Below are positions 52,261-61,378 of a DNA stretch of 64,000 nucleotides, piece after piece. The notes beneath the pieces were generated by a model. That model was not told where the DNA came from. It ran no database searches and worked only from the letters and a program-made list of their open reading frames with translations. The stretch comes from Acidobacteriota bacterium. GTDB lineage: Bacteria > Acidobacteriota > Blastocatellia > Pyrinomonadales > Pyrinomonadaceae. The stretch is taken from NCBI GenBank assembly GCA_016718135.1, contig JADKEF010000007.1, positions 106,142 through 170,141 on the forward strand, written 5' to 3'. Every line of letters begins with the position of its first letter. Within the stretch, counting starts at the first letter, position 1. The position numbers and the translations under genes are program-made.

Positions 52261-53691
52261 TTAACTTTGTCTTTCGATCATCTCCGGCATCTTAGGTTCC
52301 GGAATCCCGGGCGTGTTGTCGGCAACCTGCTTCGGACTTCGATAGCCTCGCAATTGCTCGTCAATATGACGCTGAGCAGCACTTCTTCTTAAACGCATAT
52401 TCTCTTTCTTTTCCCGATAAACGGTCCATCCGACACCGATCATCATGAACAGAAACACCTGTATCTGCGTGCGCTGACGATATGCGGTACCTACGTTTCC
52501 CTGAAGCAGCGAGTACGCAACAGTCAATAGCAAACTAAAGATAAGTACGGGAAATGCGCTGCGCAGCTTGTTCTTCACCGTATATATCAGTCCCATTACC
52601 GCGAAAGGAAGCATAGCCCACCACGCCAGAACCTCCGGGATCGTGATCGCCTGACGGAGATTTGATGCCGCCCATGGAAATGGGGCGAGCATCAGATACA
52701 TAAATCCGGTAGGTATCGCGGTCAATGCGCCTTCGGTCGTAGAAACGTCCGTTTCTTCGTTAAAGCCGGTTTCGGCGACGCGAGAAAGGTCAGAACGGCT
52801 CGATTGGATACGATCGAGGTTGCCAAATACGCGCAGTTCTACATCGGCAGTTCGGCCTACACCGAGATACATTAGTGCAAAACCGACCACACATAGAATT
52901 GCTGCCCGGCGTCCGATAGATTTGTTCGATGCCGAGGTGCCGATCACGAAGCTACCGACCACCGCGACAAATACCATGTAGAAAACATAGAATCGCAGCG
53001 ATAAAATGCCGATCAGCGAAAAAATAAGAAAGGCCACCGCCGCGTAGCTAAACCGCTGCTGTAGCTGCAGCACCATCGTCATTGCAGCCACCAGCAAAAA
53101 GATTATCAGTCCGTCTTTGAGTAGCTGCCCCGACCAAATGATGAATGAAGGAAAGATGGCGATCGAAAGGGCCGAGAACCTTGCAACTTTGAAATTCCCA
53201 AAGATCCGCTTTGCGCAAAAATAGATCATCGGAGCTGTCGCTGCTCCGATAACCGCGCAAAAGGACTGGGCCAAGAGGATGTTGCGGCCGAAGACGACAT
53301 ACAGGACGGCGGTGAGGTAGTACATGCCATAACCCGCACCACCCTCGGGATTCGCCATGGTCATCATCAAATACGGATCGGAACTGATACCCAGCCATGA
53401 CTCAACGAGCGCCCAACCGCGAGCGTCGTATGCTAGTGAATCGCCTCCAAAAAAAGGCCGCAGCTCAAAGATATGGATCATCATCCCGAAGCCCATTCTC
53501 AGAATGAGGCCCGTGAGAAAGACGGTTGTAATGAACTCTTTCTCCGGAGTGAATTTGCGAAAGATTAGCACGGCGACGAGCGACAAGACTCCCGTAAAAA
53601 GAAGCGCAGGTACACCCTCGGCAGTCGGTATGGCAAAGATGCCCAGAGCGACAAGCAGCAAACAACCCAGAAGTAGAAAGCGATTGAGCAC
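52261..53691 (-). CDS. Polytopic membrane protein, possible GT-C glycosyltransferase
   Basis: 476 residues with 11 or more membrane helices. An early acidic motif (HIFELRPFFGGDSLAYDARG) in the first large loop and a helix-rich core resemble GT-C (ArnT/PMT-like) enzymes that use lipid-linked sugars, but the match is only by layout. Polymerase or flippase roles are also possible. Its first base overlaps the carbamoyltransferase end (53691). Confidence 0.6.
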   Translation of the reverse strand: MLNRFLLLGCLLLVALGIFAIPTAEGVPALLFTGVLSLVAVLIFRKFTPEKEFITTVFLTGLILRMGFGMMIHIFELRPFFGGDSLAYDARGWALVESWLGISSDPYLMMTMANPEGGAGYGMYYLTAVLYVVFGRNILLAQSFCAVIGAATAPMIYFCAKRIFGNFKVARFSALSIAIFPSFIIWSGQLLKDGLIIFLLVAAMTMVLQLQQRFSYAAVAFLIFSLIGILSLRFYVFYMVFVAVVGSFVIGTSASNKSIGRRAAILCVVGFALMYLGVGRTADVELRVFGNLDRIQSSRSDLSRVAETGFNEETDVSTTEGALTAIPTGFMYLMLAPFPWAASNLRQAITIPEVLAWWAMLPFAVMGLIYTVKNKLRSAFPVLIFSLLLTVAYSLLQGNVGTAYRQRTQIQVFLFMMIGVGWTVYREKKENMRLRRSAAQRHIDEQLRGYRSPKQVADNTPGIPEPKMPEMIERQS

Positions 53692-55406
53692 TAATCGTTC
53701 GCCTCCCTCAGCACAAGATTATTCTCGAGCACGAGAGCGTCGAAATTAGAGTTGTTAAATGTATTTACCGCATTCTGCGGGGTACAAACGATCGGCTCTT
53801 GAACGTTGAAGGAGGTGTTTAGAAGCATTGGGATCCCGGTGATCTTTTTGAATTCGTCGATCAGACGCCAATAGCGCGGATTGGTCAGTTTATTGACCAT
53901 CTGCGGCCGAGCCGTGCCATCGACGTGCACGACAGCGGGAATTTTGGCCTTATATTCCTCCGCAACCTCGATCACCGTGATCATGAAGGGGTCGTGATGC
54001 TCGACACCAAAGACCTCGGTGCCGTGCTCTTCCTGCATCGACGGGGCAAGCGGGCGAAACCATTCGCGTAGCTTAACTTTGTGATTCAAGATCTCACGCA
54101 TGTCTGCCCGACGCGGATCGGCGAGAAAGCTACGAGCACCGAGAGCCCGCGGCCCCAGTTCCATTCGCCCGTTGAACCAACCGACGATCGCCCCTTCTGA
54201 GATGAGTTTTGCGACACGCGGCAGTAAGACATCGTCGTCGAGCGTTTCGTATTTTAGTCCGGATTCGTCGAGTACTTTCTGACACTCGGCATTGGAAAAG
54301 CCCGGGCCGTAATACGCGTGCTTCATCTCGAAGCCACGCGGTTTGCCGAGCTTCTGATGCCAGACCATCATCGCGGCTCCCAGCGAACATCCCGCGTCGC
54401 CCGCAGCGGGCTGGACGTAGAACCTCTTGAAGGGCGTCTCGTGAAATATTCGGCCATTCATTACCGAATTGAAAGCAACGCCGCCGGCCATACAGAGATT
54501 TTCCTCGCCGGTCATCTCGTGAATCGTTTTGACGAGATAGATGGCGGTATCTTCGAGGGCTTTTTGCGCGCTGCAGGCGATGTCCCAGTGGTGTTGGGTT
54601 AGCTCTTCGCCCGGTTTGCGGCCCGGGCCAAGTTCGTTGACGATCGCGTCGGGGAACTGATAATGCTTTGCCAAATGATGATCGAGTACTTTTATCTCAA
54701 AACGAAAATCGCCGCTGCCATTGGTCGTCAGCACTTTCTCGCGAAAGAAATCATAATACTTCGGCGTGCCATAGGCGGCGAGGCCCATCACCTTCCACTC
54801 GTCGCCCTTGAACATATCAAAGCCGATGTAGTTGGTCACAGCAGAGTAAAACTGGCCCAGACTGTGCGGCAGCTTGATGCGTTTCAAGATGTCGATCTTA
54901 TTGGCCTTGCCGCGCGAAAAAAGCGTGGTCGTATCTTCGCCCGTGCCGTCCCAGGTCAGGATCGCGGCGGAGTCGAAGGGAGAGACAAAAAATGCCGACG
55001 CGGCGTGCGTCTGATGGTGTTCGAGATAATGAAACTTAAAATCGCTCGCGCCGAAATGTTCGCGTAAACGCTTGGGGTGCTTGAACATCCCTAGATAGCT
55101 GTCGCTTACCTGGGCGATCCCGCGATCCGCCCTCGCCTTGAACATCTCGCGCGAGATCAACGCCGATCTAGCCGCCTGCATTGCCTTGTGGCGCAAGATC
55201 CACGGCTTCCAATAATGGCCGACATGCGCCACATCTTTGAGCGTGATGCCGGCTTGTTCGAGGCAAAACTGTATCGCTTTGTACGGAAAACCGCTGTGAT
55301 GCTTGACCCGCGAAAACCGCTCCTCTTCGACAGCCGCCACCAACTCGCCATCCTTTATGAGCGAGGCCGCGGAGTCGCCAAGAGTTGTAAGGCCGAGGAT
55401 GTACAT
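53691..55406 (-). CDS. Carbamoyltransferase (NodU/CmcH family)
   Basis: 571 residues. The N-terminal domain has LTTLGDSAASLIKDGELVAA, HHQTHAASAFFVSPFDSAAI and DGTGEDTT; the YrdC-like C-terminal half has GGVAFNSVMNGRIF and QPAAGDAGCSLGAAM, and GRMELGPRALGARSFLADPR. Such enzymes move a carbamoyl group from carbamoyl phosphate to a hydroxyl of a sugar or antibiotic. Here the target is presumably a sugar of the surface glycan. It overlaps the following membrane protein by one base. Confidence 0.9.
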   Translation of the reverse strand: MYILGLTTLGDSAASLIKDGELVAAVEEERFSRVKHHSGFPYKAIQFCLEQAGITLKDVAHVGHYWKPWILRHKAMQAARSALISREMFKARADRGIAQVSDSYLGMFKHPKRLREHFGASDFKFHYLEHHQTHAASAFFVSPFDSAAILTWDGTGEDTTTLFSRGKANKIDILKRIKLPHSLGQFYSAVTNYIGFDMFKGDEWKVMGLAAYGTPKYYDFFREKVLTTNGSGDFRFEIKVLDHHLAKHYQFPDAIVNELGPGRKPGEELTQHHWDIACSAQKALEDTAIYLVKTIHEMTGEENLCMAGGVAFNSVMNGRIFHETPFKRFYVQPAAGDAGCSLGAAMMVWHQKLGKPRGFEMKHAYYGPGFSNAECQKVLDESGLKYETLDDDVLLPRVAKLISEGAIVGWFNGRMELGPRALGARSFLADPRRADMREILNHKVKLREWFRPLAPSMQEEHGTEVFGVEHHDPFMITVIEVAEEYKAKIPAVVHVDGTARPQMVNKLTNPRYWRLIDEFKKITGIPMLLNTSFNVQEPIVCTPQNAVNTFNNSNFDALVLENNLVLREAND

Positions 55407-55420
55407 AAGAAAGGGAGCAA

Positions 55421-55523
55421 CAACGGATTAACGCGGATTTACCCGGATTATTTTTCTGTCTTTATGTTAGCGAGGTTCAAGTTAAGTATTCCTTAATCCG
55501 CGAAAATCTGCGTAAATCCGTTG
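55421..55523. repeat. Micro-repeat hairpin (ACGGATT class), copy 2, 3' side of GxxExxY gene
   Basis: Arms 55421-55450 and 55494-55523, each three units of the type ACGGATTTAC at a 10-base period; about 25 of 30 positions pair. The right arm ends one base before the stop codon of the GxxExxY gene. Confidence 0.82.
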
Positions 55524-55524
55524 T

Positions 55525-55911
55525 TTAACTTCTGCTCAGTCGATTTATCAGTCGATGATGTTCAAAGCTAACCGCTCCAAAATTCATGATCAAAGCAAGC
55601 TCAAGACCTGTGGCTTTCAAGTAATTGAGGGTTTGAGCTTTATGAATATCCGTGATCTTGCTCGCAACCTTTAGCTCTAGTATTAACTTTCCCTCAACTA
55701 AAATATCAGCACAATAGTCGCCGACGATTTCTCCTTCGAAAATGACCTTTATCGGTACTTGTTGCTCCGCGTGAATTCCTGCCTTGCGGAATAATACCAT
55801 CAATGAATTCTCGTAAACCTTCTCTAAATATCCGTGTCCGAACGTGGTGTGTACCTGCATTCCGAGGCCAATTACCTTGTAAGTGAGATCACCGTAAAGT
55901 AAGTCGCTCAT
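55525..55911 (-). CDS. GxxExxY family protein
   Basis: 128 residues. It has the family signature GHGYLEKVYENSL (GxxExxY) and a nuclease-like core: DYCADILVEGKLILELKVASKI, with Asp and ExK as in PD-(D/E)XK folds. The family is widespread, often as isolated ORFs in intergenic repeats, and has no proven function; a nuclease role is an inference from the core motif. It interrupts the polysaccharide cluster and is bounded on both sides by ACGGATT-class hairpins. Confidence 0.85.
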   Translation of the reverse strand: MSDLLYGDLTYKVIGLGMQVHTTFGHGYLEKVYENSLMVLFRKAGIHAEQQVPIKVIFEGEIVGDYCADILVEGKLILELKVASKITDIHKAQTLNYLKATGLELALIMNFGAVSFEHHRLINRLSRS

Positions 55912-55922
55912 AAGAGTTTTAA

Positions 55923-56046
55923 CAACGGATTTACGCAGATTTCCACGGATTTCTTAGACTATTATCAAAGACAATCATTCGTATCAAAAACTACTGTCGC
56001 CGGAAAAAAACAAAAAAAATCCGTGTTGATCCGCGTAAATCCGTTG
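55923..56046. repeat. Micro-repeat hairpin (ACGGATT class), copy 3, 5' side of GxxExxY gene
   Basis: Arms 55923-55952 and 56017-56046 pair with few mismatches (CAACGGATTTACGC ... CGCGTAAATCCGTTG). The left arm starts 12 bases before the GxxExxY start. The loop (about 64 bases) is AT-rich with an A-run. Confidence 0.82.
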
Positions 56047-56056
56047 TTTCAGATTC

Positions 56057-57181
56057 CTATTTCACCAACGCTCGGCTTGTCAGCTCGGCGGTCGCGCCTT
56101 CAACCTTATCTTCAGCTTCCTGCGTCGCCAGCCAAGCTAGCAACTCCGCCAGGCCGTCCTCGAGCGTCACTGAGGGTTCGTAGCCAAGCATTTTTCTGGC
56201 TTTTGAGATGTCTGCGACACAATGGCGTATGTCACCTTCGCGGTATTTGCCGACGATTTCGCTCTGGATGTCTTTGCCGAGGCCGCTGGCGAGTAACTCG
56301 GCGATCTCGCGAACGCTGGTCGCACGGCCGGTGCCGATGTTGAACGAATTATAATCGCCGCCGTCCGTATCGATCGCGAGCAGATTTGCCCGTACGATGT
56401 CCTTGACGTTTACAAAATCACGCGTTTGTTCGCCGTCCTCAAAGATCGTCGGTGCCTGATCGTTCATCAGCCGTGACGAGAAGATCGCGCAGATGCCGGT
56501 GTACGGGTTGGACAACGCCTGACGCGGGCCGTAGACGTTGAAGTAACGAAACGCAACGGTCGGGATCTTGTAGGCACGTCCGACGGCGAGGCAGTATTGC
56601 TCCTGATCCTGCTTGCTCACCGCGTAAACCGAAGTTGGAAAAAGCGGCTTGGTCTCTGATGTTCCGATCGTCTTAAGTTGCGAGCCGCAAGTCTCGCAGC
56701 TAAATTCCCACTCGTGAGCCTCGAGCTGTTCGCTTGGCCGCAGGAACGGATTGACGTTCTCATTACAAGGTTCGCAACGGTACGCACCTTCTCCGTAGAT
56801 GGACATCGACGATGCAACTACGAGCTTCTTGAACTGCTTCGGCCGCTTGACCATTTCCTCGAGCAGAACGGCCGTTCCGAGATCGTTCGTCTTTACATAC
56901 TTGACGATCTCGTACATCGATTGCCCGACGCCGACCTCGGCTGCCTGATGGTAAACGACCTCGATTCCGTCTAGAGCTTTCGAAACGGCATCGGCATCGC
57001 AGACATCGGCGTGGATAAATTCGGCCTTCGCGTTCAAAAACTCAGGCACCTTGCCGCCGTGTACTTGTTCGACCAGCGAATCGAGAATGCGGACGTTGTG
57101 GCCGCGCTCGACGAGGGCGTCGACGAGGTGTGACGCAATAAAACCGGCTCCGCCGGTCACGAGAATGTTCAATTTATCCAT
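56057..57181 (-). CDS. NAD-dependent sugar epimerase/dehydratase with zinc-ribbon insert (dTDP-L-rhamnose 4-epimerase-like)
   Basis: 374 residues, extended SDR. The NAD motif GGAGFIASHLV is at about 10-20, and SSMSIYGEG and SVYAVSKQDQEQY supply the catalytic Ser and YxxxK-equivalent. Between them is an insert with CEPC and CETCGSQL (two CxxC pairs), a zinc-ribbon seen in the rhamnose-4-epimerase-like branch. The sugar is not certain. It lies next to a glycosyltransferase with a two-base gap, fitting a role in making a nucleotide sugar for this cluster. Confidence 0.82.
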   Translation of the reverse strand: MDKLNILVTGGAGFIASHLVDALVERGHNVRILDSLVEQVHGGKVPEFLNAKAEFIHADVCDADAVSKALDGIEVVYHQAAEVGVGQSMYEIVKYVKTNDLGTAVLLEEMVKRPKQFKKLVVASSMSIYGEGAYRCEPCNENVNPFLRPSEQLEAHEWEFSCETCGSQLKTIGTSETKPLFPTSVYAVSKQDQEQYCLAVGRAYKIPTVAFRYFNVYGPRQALSNPYTGICAIFSSRLMNDQAPTIFEDGEQTRDFVNVKDIVRANLLAIDTDGGDYNSFNIGTGRATSVREIAELLASGLGKDIQSEIVGKYREGDIRHCVADISKARKMLGYEPSVTLEDGLAELLAWLATQEAEDKVEGATAELTSRALVK

Positions 57182-57183
57182 TG

Positions 57184-58269
57184 CTATGCGCTCTTTGCGG
57201 CCTTGGCCACCGAGCGGAAAATTTCCAGTACCTTTGGAGCGATCACCTTTGCCGAGTATTCCTCCTCGACAGTTTTTCGTCCGGCCATGCCGATTCTCCG
57301 CCGGAGTTCGGGCGAATGAAGCATCAATTTCAGCTTCTCGACCCAGTCATCGGTGCCGTCGGCAAGGTAGCCGTTTTCGCCATCTTTAATGATTGTAGAA
57401 TTTACACCGACCGGCGAGCAAATGGTTGGTATTCCGAGAGCCATGTATTGCAGTGCCTTAAGGCCGCATTTTCCGCGACTCCAGTCCTCATCCGGCAGCG
57501 GCATCAGGCCGATATCCATCTCGCGAAGGTCGTCGAGTTCCGTAGCCGAACGCCACTGCATCGCCTCGGTGTCGACGTCCGGGATCTTATAATTCGGAGT
57601 GCCGATGACTCGAAGCCTGAAATTCTCGGTCATTGCTAGCTTCTGCAGCACATCACGGATCGTATCCAGATGCTGAACCGTGCTAAAGCTTCCGCTCCAT
57701 CCAATAGTCACTGTTTCCGGCTCGGGCCGCTCGACGACCGTGTATTTATCGGTGTCGATCGTCGTCGGGATGATCGTCAGATTCTGATTGTATTTGCTGC
57801 AATAGTCCCGCAAATACTCGTTGCCGGGCATGATGTGCGCTGAAAGAGAGCAGATCTCAGCTGTTTTCGTCGGGAATTTGAGATAGCTCAGATAGCCGTT
57901 CGACGGGCTTTTGTACGAGACAAAGATCGCGTCATCCAGATCAAAAACTATAGGAACACCGGCTTTCGCGATCTTTCGCTCAAACCACGGCGGGCCCAAG
58001 ATTGCTGCTTCGCGGAAGAGATAAACGAGGTCGTAGTTCGCGATGTTGTCGAGTTCGCGGCTGCGGAAACGCATGTTTTTTGTTACCGCTCCGACCTTTG
58101 CGAGGACATTACCGCCAGTGTGGAGAACCGCCTTTAGTTCATCCGTCTCGAACGGTGCGTACGTTAATTCCACACCGCCCGCCGCGAGTATCGGTTCCCA
58201 TTGTTCAATGCGAAAACGCTGCCCGGGCGAGGTGTCATAGATCGATGGAACTACGGCCAAAACTCGCAT
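57184..58269 (-). CDS. Glycosyltransferase (GT4-like)
   Basis: 361 residues. An N-terminal Rossmann half includes YDLVYLFREAAILGP and VFDLDDAIF; the C-terminal half has TIGWSGSFSTVQHL, LKALQYMALGIPTICSPVG and NSTIIKDGENGYLADG, which match the nucleotide-sugar site of GT-B transferases. Donor and acceptor unknown. It directly precedes the epimerase on the same strand. Confidence 0.78.
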   Translation of the reverse strand: MRVLAVVPSIYDTSPGQRFRIEQWEPILAAGGVELTYAPFETDELKAVLHTGGNVLAKVGAVTKNMRFRSRELDNIANYDLVYLFREAAILGPPWFERKIAKAGVPIVFDLDDAIFVSYKSPSNGYLSYLKFPTKTAEICSLSAHIMPGNEYLRDYCSKYNQNLTIIPTTIDTDKYTVVERPEPETVTIGWSGSFSTVQHLDTIRDVLQKLAMTENFRLRVIGTPNYKIPDVDTEAMQWRSATELDDLREMDIGLMPLPDEDWSRGKCGLKALQYMALGIPTICSPVGVNSTIIKDGENGYLADGTDDWVEKLKLMLHSPELRRRIGMAGRKTVEEEYSAKVIAPKVLEIFRSVAKAAKSA

Positions 58270-58299
58270 ACCAAAACGTGAAATGGTAGCAACTGGCCG

Positions 58300-59514
58300 T
58301 CAGCTTTGCAATATGTTGTCGTAAAGACGGCGGTATGAAACACCGCCAACCGTTTCGAGGTCAAAGCGACGACGCGCAACTTCTTTACATCGCTCGGACA
58401 CATTTCCGAGCCGTCGGAGGCGAAAAAGGACGTTTTGGTAAGCTTCCGGCTCGAATTTGTCGATGAGCAGCCCGACTTTCTCCGTGTTGATCAGTTCATC
58501 GACGTCGCCCACGCCGGCATTCGCGATGATCGGCAAACCGGCGGCGAGATATTCGGGAATTTTGGTCGGAGAGCGTGATTGAGTAGCGTATGTTGCCTTA
58601 ACAAACGAAAGGCCGACGTCCGAAGCACTCAAGTACGTCGGAATTTCTGTGGGATCGACACGTCCGACGAACATGTCTTTGTCAGTGAAACCGCGCTGCT
58701 TGAGAAGTTCAACTATCTCGGTCGGATCGGACTGCGTGAGGAACATCGCGAAGGCACGCTGGTCAAGACCGCGAGCCTCGGCCATCAGATCGGCGAGCTC
58801 TTTTGTTAAATACAATCCGCCCAAGGCTCCAACGTGCGTATAAACCGTGCGCCCTGCGACACCGAGCTTTTCACGCATCTCATCCCGACGCGAGCCGATG
58901 TCGGCAGGAAATCGTTCGGCGAAATCGACGCAGCACGGAATCACTTCGACCGGACGGGTCTCATCGACGAGTATCATTTCTCGTGCTTTTTCGGTCAACA
59001 CTACAAATCCATCTGACTCCTTCATCAACCAACGCTCGACGCGTTTTGCTGAGCGGTAGAGCATGCCGTTCTCGGGCCAAACGCCCGCGTCGGTGTATTC
59101 CTCGGGGAAAAAGCCGCGGATATCGAAGATGAGCTTTGGTTTGCGGCTCGAGAATTTCCGTGCGAGTGCTCCCATCAACGTCGCGACGTGGACGCGGCCG
59201 TGGAGAATGTCGATCTTATCGGCGGCGATCTTTTTTCGAACGGTTAGAGATCCGACGAGAATATCCCAAGCTGTCGCGAGTGCGGACGGACGTTTGTGAT
59301 ACGCACGGAGATCCCATTTGATGCCTTTCTCCGCGAGGTTAATTCGTTCGGTTTCGATTGCTTCCGGCGTCCACTCGGACGACATTTCCGGTTCGAATGT
59401 GAGGAGCGAAACGTCGATCCCGCCTCTCGCAAGCTCTTGCAAGTACGGGATCACCTGCGTCCGTACGAGCGGTTGCCGGAGGCCGAAATAGCAGATGTAG
59501 AGGGAACGCTTCAC
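58300..59514 (-). CDS. GT4-family glycosyltransferase
   Basis: 404 residues, GT-B fold. The N-terminal half has LTFEPEMSSEWTPEAIETER and HGRVHVATLMGALARKF; the C-terminal half has TVYTHVGALGGLYLTKELA and KIPEYLAAGLPIIANAGVGD, the usual donor-binding and ExxxAxG-like segments. It lies in line with the methyltransferase at 59518 (three-base gap) and the GT at 57184. Specific linkage unknown. Confidence 0.8.
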   Translation of the reverse strand: MKRSLYICYFGLRQPLVRTQVIPYLQELARGGIDVSLLTFEPEMSSEWTPEAIETERINLAEKGIKWDLRAYHKRPSALATAWDILVGSLTVRKKIAADKIDILHGRVHVATLMGALARKFSSRKPKLIFDIRGFFPEEYTDAGVWPENGMLYRSAKRVERWLMKESDGFVVLTEKAREMILVDETRPVEVIPCCVDFAERFPADIGSRRDEMREKLGVAGRTVYTHVGALGGLYLTKELADLMAEARGLDQRAFAMFLTQSDPTEIVELLKQRGFTDKDMFVGRVDPTEIPTYLSASDVGLSFVKATYATQSRSPTKIPEYLAAGLPIIANAGVGDVDELINTEKVGLLIDKFEPEAYQNVLFRLRRLGNVSERCKEVARRRFDLETVGGVSYRRLYDNILQS

Positions 59515-59517
59515 GAG

Positions 59518-60501
59518 TTATGCGAGTTTTCGCCCCGCCAGATTGATGCCTGCGTCGGTGACGCGGTCGATCTCGATGCCGCCGGCGGCGAGAGGTTCGC
59601 GGGCCTCGCTTTCAGTCATCGGCTGGTCAAATGCGGGCGACAGCATGTCAAAAGTGTCGAGTATCGCCCACGAATATCGCTGATCACGGCTGAGCTGTTT
59701 TTCGTGAACATAATTAGCGACCGGGATCATGAATTGAAAAAGGCGGCTGAGTTTCGGTACGCGAAAAAGTACGTTCGTGATCGGGAACGCCACCGGCATC
59801 ACCGCCTGGATGAGCTTGAGCAGCGTTTCCTTCTGCATCCGTTTCGTCACCGGACGCAGCCAGTATTTTGAGTAAAGCTTGGTCCAAGGCTTTCGCGGAT
59901 AGATGGTCACGGCGACGTTGCCACCAGGTTTTACCATCTCGGCGATCGACGCAAGAGTCTGCCGCGTGTCCGGCGTATGCTGAACAACGCCGATGCAATA
60001 CGCCAGGTCGAACGTGCCGTCGCGAAACGGCAGATCATAAATGCTTGCCTGAACGAGATGAACATTTTTGCGATCAGCGAGATTTGCCTTTGCAGCGTCT
60101 ACCGCTCCGCTGATATCGACACCAACCACGTCAGCATCAGCGGTTGACGAGATGTCGAGAAAACGTCCGGCCCCGCATCCGACATCGAGGACGAGTTTGC
60201 CCTGCATCTGTTCGCGACCCCAACCGGTTTCGGACCAGAATCTGTCCGCTGACAATGTCGTCCCATTGAAGCTATCGATCTGCTCTTTTCTGAACAGATT
60301 CCATTGATAACCGAATGATGTCGCGTAGTTATCAGGCTCGACGAATCTTGGGATGCCATTTGAAACGCCGTACTCGACGACGCACGAATTGCACGCGAGT
60401 ACGCCCGTCAAAACGTCACCGTCCGCCGTTTCCGTCGGTTTCGAGTCCAGCGGGCCTTTGCACTTCGGGCAGACCAATATGTTGAGTAAAGCCTCTTTCA
60501 T
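59518..60501 (-). CDS. Class I methyltransferase with N-terminal zinc (Trm112-like) segment
   Basis: 327 residues. The first ~55 residues have CPKCKGPL and CNSC (two Cys pairs), a Trm112-type zinc element. Motif I is LVLDVGCGAGRFLDI, with DLAYCIGVVQHTPDTRQTL further on. A helical C-terminus follows. Likely modifies a glycan component. Its start overlaps the restored stop of the GT2 gene by one base (60501). Confidence 0.78.
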   Translation of the reverse strand: MKEALLNILVCPKCKGPLDSKPTETADGDVLTGVLACNSCVVEYGVSNGIPRFVEPDNYATSFGYQWNLFRKEQIDSFNGTTLSADRFWSETGWGREQMQGKLVLDVGCGAGRFLDISSTADADVVGVDISGAVDAAKANLADRKNVHLVQASIYDLPFRDGTFDLAYCIGVVQHTPDTRQTLASIAEMVKPGGNVAVTIYPRKPWTKLYSKYWLRPVTKRMQKETLLKLIQAVMPVAFPITNVLFRVPKLSRLFQFMIPVANYVHEKQLSRDQRYSWAILDTFDMLSPAFDQPMTESEAREPLAAGGIEIDRVTDAGINLAGRKLA

Positions 60502-61378
60502 TATTGCTTAGCGAGCTTCGTTTTACGGGCAAAAAAGTTGCCGATATTTGACGGCTTGTTCCAGACGCTTGCGATCGCATGGCTCAAGAACTTTGCGTAA
60601 TCCCCATGATGAAAATAAGATCCAGCCAGCATTGTATGAAAACTCCCGACCGCCTCGCCTTTGATCGATTGCACGTTCGCCGAGCCGTCGGCAAAGGCTT
60701 TTCGAACCCGATCCTAACGTCGTGCTCCATCGCCGCGATGTTGTTGTGCATGTTCGAGCCGTGTACGCGATACCGCACGAGAGCCTCCGGGACGAAGGCG
60801 ACCTCACATCGAGTGGCGATACGATAATACAATTCCCAGTCCGCCGAGGTCGAGAGACGCGTGTCGAAACCGCCAACCTCGTCAAGGATCCTTCGACGTA
60901 TAACGACACCGCTACCACCGCCGAGGATCACAGGTTTCAAGAGAAGCAGGTCGCTAGCAACCCGACCTTCCTTGCCCTCAACATCTTCGCGAATTACCTT
61001 CCCCGCTCCGTCAATGTGCGAAACGCCCACATGAACAAGTCCGACGTCGGGATTGGCAAATCTCTCCATCTGCCTCGAAATTTTGCTCGCCATCCAGGCG
61101 TCGTCGGCATCGAGAAAGGCAACGAATTCGCCGCTGCTAACCTTAACGCCGTTGTTTCGCGTCGCGCATACGCCTTGATTCTGCTGAAAAATGGCTCTTA
61201 CCTTATCGCCATAGCTTTCGATCACAGCTCTCGAATCATCCGACGAACCATCGTCAACGACAATAACCTCGACGCTCGGATAGTCCTGGGCGAGCACGCT
61301 ATCGATCGCCTCACGGACGTACGACGCGTAGTTGTAGTTTGGGATGATGACGCTGACGAGCGGTGGAGTTGTGCTCAT
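60501..61378 (-). pseudogene. GT2-family glycosyltransferase; one-base frameshift near its end
   Basis: Restored length about 292 residues. It opens PLVSVIIPNYNYASYVREAI, with VIVVDDGSSDDS and FLDADDAWM (DxD) as the GT-A nucleotide-sugar and metal site, and SADWELYYRIATRC. After VRIGFEK the frame is lost: an A4 run (minus strand) at 60699-60702 needs a fifth A. With it the protein reads AFADGSANVQSIKGEAVG and ends KTKLAKQ at 60501, touching the next gene's ATG. Without it the product ends at 60584 in unrelated residues. The start at 61378 overlaps the methyltransferase upstream by four bases. Confidence 0.85.
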
